Part shown: positions 3,828 to 5,778 of the stretch, one piece after another
Layout: each line of letters starts with the position of its first letter
Position numbering within the stretch: the first letter of the stretch is position 1
DNA from: Streptosporangiaceae bacterium
GTDB lineage: Bacteria > Actinomycetota > Actinomycetes > Streptosporangiales > Streptosporangiaceae
Direction of reading: 5' to 3'
NCBI GenBank assembly: GCA_030040475.1
Contig: JASHTQ010000099.1
Location: 1 to 5,778, forward strand
DNA length: 5,778 nt
Notes under the pieces: generated by a model
What the model saw: only the letters and a program-made list of their open reading frames with translations
The model's database searches: none
What the model was told of the DNA's origin: nothing
Made by a program: the position numbers and the translations under genes

Positions 3828-5192
3828 GTGGACGCCATTCGCCGGATGTCGGGGCGAACCGTGGGCTCCTGGCAGATCTGGCAGCTCCCGCGCCGGCTTG
3901 CCGTCTTCGTGCTCGTCGTGGTGCTCGCCGACGCCGTCGTGTTCGCGGCCGCGGCGAGTCACCTAACCATACGCGCACACGACCTCGAGCTGTTCGCCGC
4001 GCTGCTGGCCTGCGGCGTGGCCACGGTGGAGCTGACCAGGCGCGCGGGGGAGAACCTCGGCTTCGTCAAGGACGTGCACGCGATCTGGGAACTGCCGGTC
4101 GCCTTGCTGCTGCCGCTGGCGTACGCGCCGGTGGTGCCGGTCGTCCGCTTCGCCCTGACCCAGTGGCGGGTCAAGCGGGTGCCGGCGTACCGGCGCGCGT
4201 TCAGCGCCGCCGCCATCGGGCTGAGCTACGTCGCCGCCGGCCTCGTCTTCCACGGCCTGCTCCGGCTGACGCACGGGTCCGCCGGGTCCCCGGGGCGCCA
4301 CGCGCTGGTCTGGATGGCGTTGGTGGCGCTCAGCGCGGCCGTGCAGTGGGTCGTCAACCAGTCCCTGGTGCTGACCGCGATCAAGGGCTCCGATCCGAGC
4401 GTGAGCCTGCGCGCGGTGCAGTTCGCCAGGGAGCCGATGTACAACGACGTGAGCGAGCTCTGCGTCGCGGTCCTCGTCACGTTCTGCGTGGCGAGCAGCG
4501 TGATCGCGGTGGCCTTCGCGTTCCCGTTCGTCACCTTGCTGCAGCGTTCCCTGCGCCACACCCAGCTGCTCAAGGACGCGCGGGCCGACTCGAAGACCGG
4601 CCTGCTGAACGCGGCGACCTGGGAGTACGAGGCGACCGCCGAGGTTGCCAGGGCGGTGCGGACCAGATCGCCGCTCGCCATCGGCCTGCTCGACATCGAC
4701 AAGTTCAAGGTGATCAACGACACCTACGGTCACCTGGTCGGCGACCAGGTGCTGAAGGAGATCGCGCACACGCTCAGCACCATGCTGCGCGACTACGACG
4801 TGGCGGGCCGGTTCGGCGGCGAGGAGTTCGCGCTGCTGCTGCCGCAGACCAGGGCGGTGGACGCGTTCCGCATCGCCGAGCGGGTGCGCTCGGTCATCGC
4901 GGGCCTGAGCATCATCGCCGCGGGCACGAACGGCGGCGAGCGGGTGCACGTCACCGTGTCGATCGGCGTGGCCGCGCTCGACAGCGGCAGCCAGCGCGAG
5001 TTCACCGACCTGATGGCCGCCGCCGACGCGGCCCTGTACCGCGCCAAGGACTGCGGCCGGGACCAGGTGCAGATGATCAGCACGACCAGGGGCCTGAGCG
5101 CGGCAAGCGGCGCCTCCCGCCCGGCTGCGGCCCCGGTAACCGACGAGCTCACCGAAGCGCCCGGTGACCTCCGCCGCGTGCTGACGTCCTGA
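3828..5192 (+). CDS. Membrane-bound diguanylate cyclase (GGDEF protein), module 2
   Basis: This is a 454-residue paralogue of the upstream cyclase with the same plan: basic N-terminus with RTVGSW at 10-15, membrane helices at roughly 24-44, 52-69, 89-111, 124-144, 158-177 and 209-238, and a GGDEF domain from D254. LLDIDKFKVIND (287-298), the I-site RDYD (321-324) and GGEEF (330-334) are intact, so it should be an active, product-inhibited c-di-GMP synthase. By hand count the GGDEF domains differ at about 18 of 172 residues, while the membrane halves are far more diverged except for patches such as KDVH-WELPVA and YND-ELC, and the C-terminal tails are unrelated. The GTG start at 3828 has AAGGAG (3817-3822) 5 nt upstream; the in-frame ATG at 3846 has none. 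It is divergent from the RTGSWS pair and its stop abuts that of the convergent lipoprotein gene. Confidence 0.93.
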   Translation: MDAIRRMSGRTVGSWQIWQLPRRLAVFVLVVVLADAVVFAAAASHLTIRAHDLELFAALLACGVATVELTRRAGENLGFVKDVHAIWELPVALLLPLAYAPVVPVVRFALTQWRVKRVPAYRRAFSAAAIGLSYVAAGLVFHGLLRLTHGSAGSPGRHALVWMALVALSAAVQWVVNQSLVLTAIKGSDPSVSLRAVQFAREPMYNDVSELCVAVLVTFCVASSVIAVAFAFPFVTLLQRSLRHTQLLKDARADSKTGLLNAATWEYEATAEVARAVRTRSPLAIGLLDIDKFKVINDTYGHLVGDQVLKEIAHTLSTMLRDYDVAGRFGGEEFALLLPQTRAVDAFRIAERVRSVIAGLSIIAAGTNGGERVHVTVSIGVAALDSGSQREFTDLMAAADAALYRAKDCGRDQVQMISTTRGLSAASGASRPAAAPVTDELTEAPGDLRRVLTS

Positions 5193-5606
5193 TCAGCCGG
5201 ACGTGCCCGTCGCCGTCGGAGTGGGCACCGGCGGCAGCACCGCGATGATGGCGGCGCCGCCCTCGTGGCACTGCGACGCGATCCCGGTGCTGAGCAGCTG
5301 GGGCGTGGAGTACCCCTGGCAGGTCCAGCCGCTCACGTTGACCGGCGCGCCGCCGCCGTTCCCCGGCACCTGCCCGTCCCTCACCTTGGCCGCGTACTCG
5401 TTCTCGACCCGCATGGCCACGCCGCAGTTCACGGTGCCCTTGGAGACCTTGATCAGGACCGGCACGTCGACCGCGGTCCGGGTGCTGCCGCAGGTGGCCC
5501 CCGCCGCCGCGCCGCCGGACTGGGCGCCCGACGAGCACCCTGCCCCGCCCGCCAGCAGCCCCGCCACGCACACGAGCAGCCCCGCTCGCCCCGCCGCTCC
5601 GGGCAT
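5193..5606 (-). CDS. Small Cys-rich lipoprotein, uncharacterised
   Basis: The 137-residue product begins MPGAAGRAGLLV, has a hydrophobic segment (8-23) and a probable lipobox ending at C24 (LLAGGAGC; Gly at -3 is atypical), then a Ser/Gly/Ala linker and a compact region with four cysteines at 39, 61, 96 and 113, likely two disulfides. Recognisable pieces are VSKGTVNCGVAMRVENEY (55-71) and VSGWTCQGY (91-99), followed by a Pro/Thr tail. I recall similar small exported proteins in actinobacteria but no function. ATG 5606 is chosen because it puts the signal sequence at the N-terminus. The frame stays open upstream to ATG 5744 and GTG 5696, but those would add a long charged leader; no start has an ideal SD (nearest GGAG 13 nt upstream). 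The product should be anchored outside the membrane. The link to the cyclases is only proximity. Confidence 0.7.
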   Translation of the reverse strand: MPGAAGRAGLLVCVAGLLAGGAGCSSGAQSGGAAAGATCGSTRTAVDVPVLIKVSKGTVNCGVAMRVENEYAAKVRDGQVPGNGGGAPVNVSGWTCQGYSTPQLLSTGIASQCHEGGAAIIAVLPPVPTPTATGTSG

Positions 5607-5778
5607 CCGCGCGCCGCGGCTCCGCTGGTCCCGTGAGCGCTGTCCCGCTCCACCCTCAAACCCTATGCCCGTCCCGTCCCGTTCAGCCCTGCCCACGCCG
5701 CTCCGCCACCTAGTTCCCGATTCCGGCCGGCCCTCCTGTTTCATGATCGCGGGCAGAAACGGTCGGTATTCGACCCGA
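5607..5778 (-). other. Upstream region of the lipoprotein gene, window end
   Basis: The lipoprotein frame stays open to 5744, but the sequence is a Gly/Arg-rich translation without domain character, so I treat it as noncoding leader and promoter. A TAGGGT hexamer (minus strand, about 5664-5659) could be a -10 box, without a good -35. Nothing else is recognised. Confidence 0.3.

Noticed and set aside
5607..5744. Longer lipoprotein starting at ATG 5744
   Set aside because: It would bury the signal sequence behind 46 charged, low-complexity residues and has no SD; the start at 5606 makes a normal lipoprotein precursor.

Overview
The window is GC-rich with mostly G/C third codon positions, and its protein families (an MFS_3-type exporter, six- to seven-helix membrane GGDEF proteins, a Cys-rich lipoprotein) point to a filamentous actinobacterium. 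Streptosporangiales or Thermomonosporaceae is my guess from protein style only. No phage, IS, rRNA, tRNA or CRISPR feature is visible.

Layout: (1) 1-1313 (+), the 3' part of an MFS transporter with a hydrophilic hexapeptide-repeat tail. (2) 1332-1585 (-), a tandem array of four tiny genes, each with its own Shine-Dalgarno (SD) sequence, encoding M-x-RDDNWT (three copies) and (M)RDDNWT (one copy). (3) 1586-2016, a divergent, partly AT-rich control region. (4) 2017-3399 (+), a membrane diguanylate cyclase. (5) 3435-3536 (-), two more tiny genes, both encoding MRTGSWS. (6) 3537-3827, a second divergent control region. (7) 3828-5192 (+), a second, paralogous membrane diguanylate cyclase. (8) 5193-5606 (-), a small Cys-rich lipoprotein gene whose stop codon abuts that of the second cyclase.

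The notable result is a repeated two-part module: an array of 7-8-codon genes divergent from a membrane-bound GGDEF protein, present twice in tandem with a different peptide in each copy (RDDNWT and RTGSWS, both R-x-x-[NS]-W-[ST]-stop). Each mini-gene has a start codon, an SD 7-8 nt upstream and an in-frame stop. Conservation ends at the stop codon, and the two RTGSWS genes differ only at the start codon, a synonymous Gly codon and the stop codon. This is strong internal evidence that the peptides are translated. A 14-bp element is shared, in opposite orientations, by both control regions, 70-90 bp upstream of the first mini-gene of each array.

My working model (inference) is that the peptides are signals or regulators for the cognate membrane domain or for its expression, and so link a peptide cue to c-di-GMP synthesis. 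Both cyclases keep a GGEEF active-site motif and an RxxD product-inhibition site. I know of no described system with this architecture. Whether the peptides are exported, modified or only act during translation cannot be read from the sequence.
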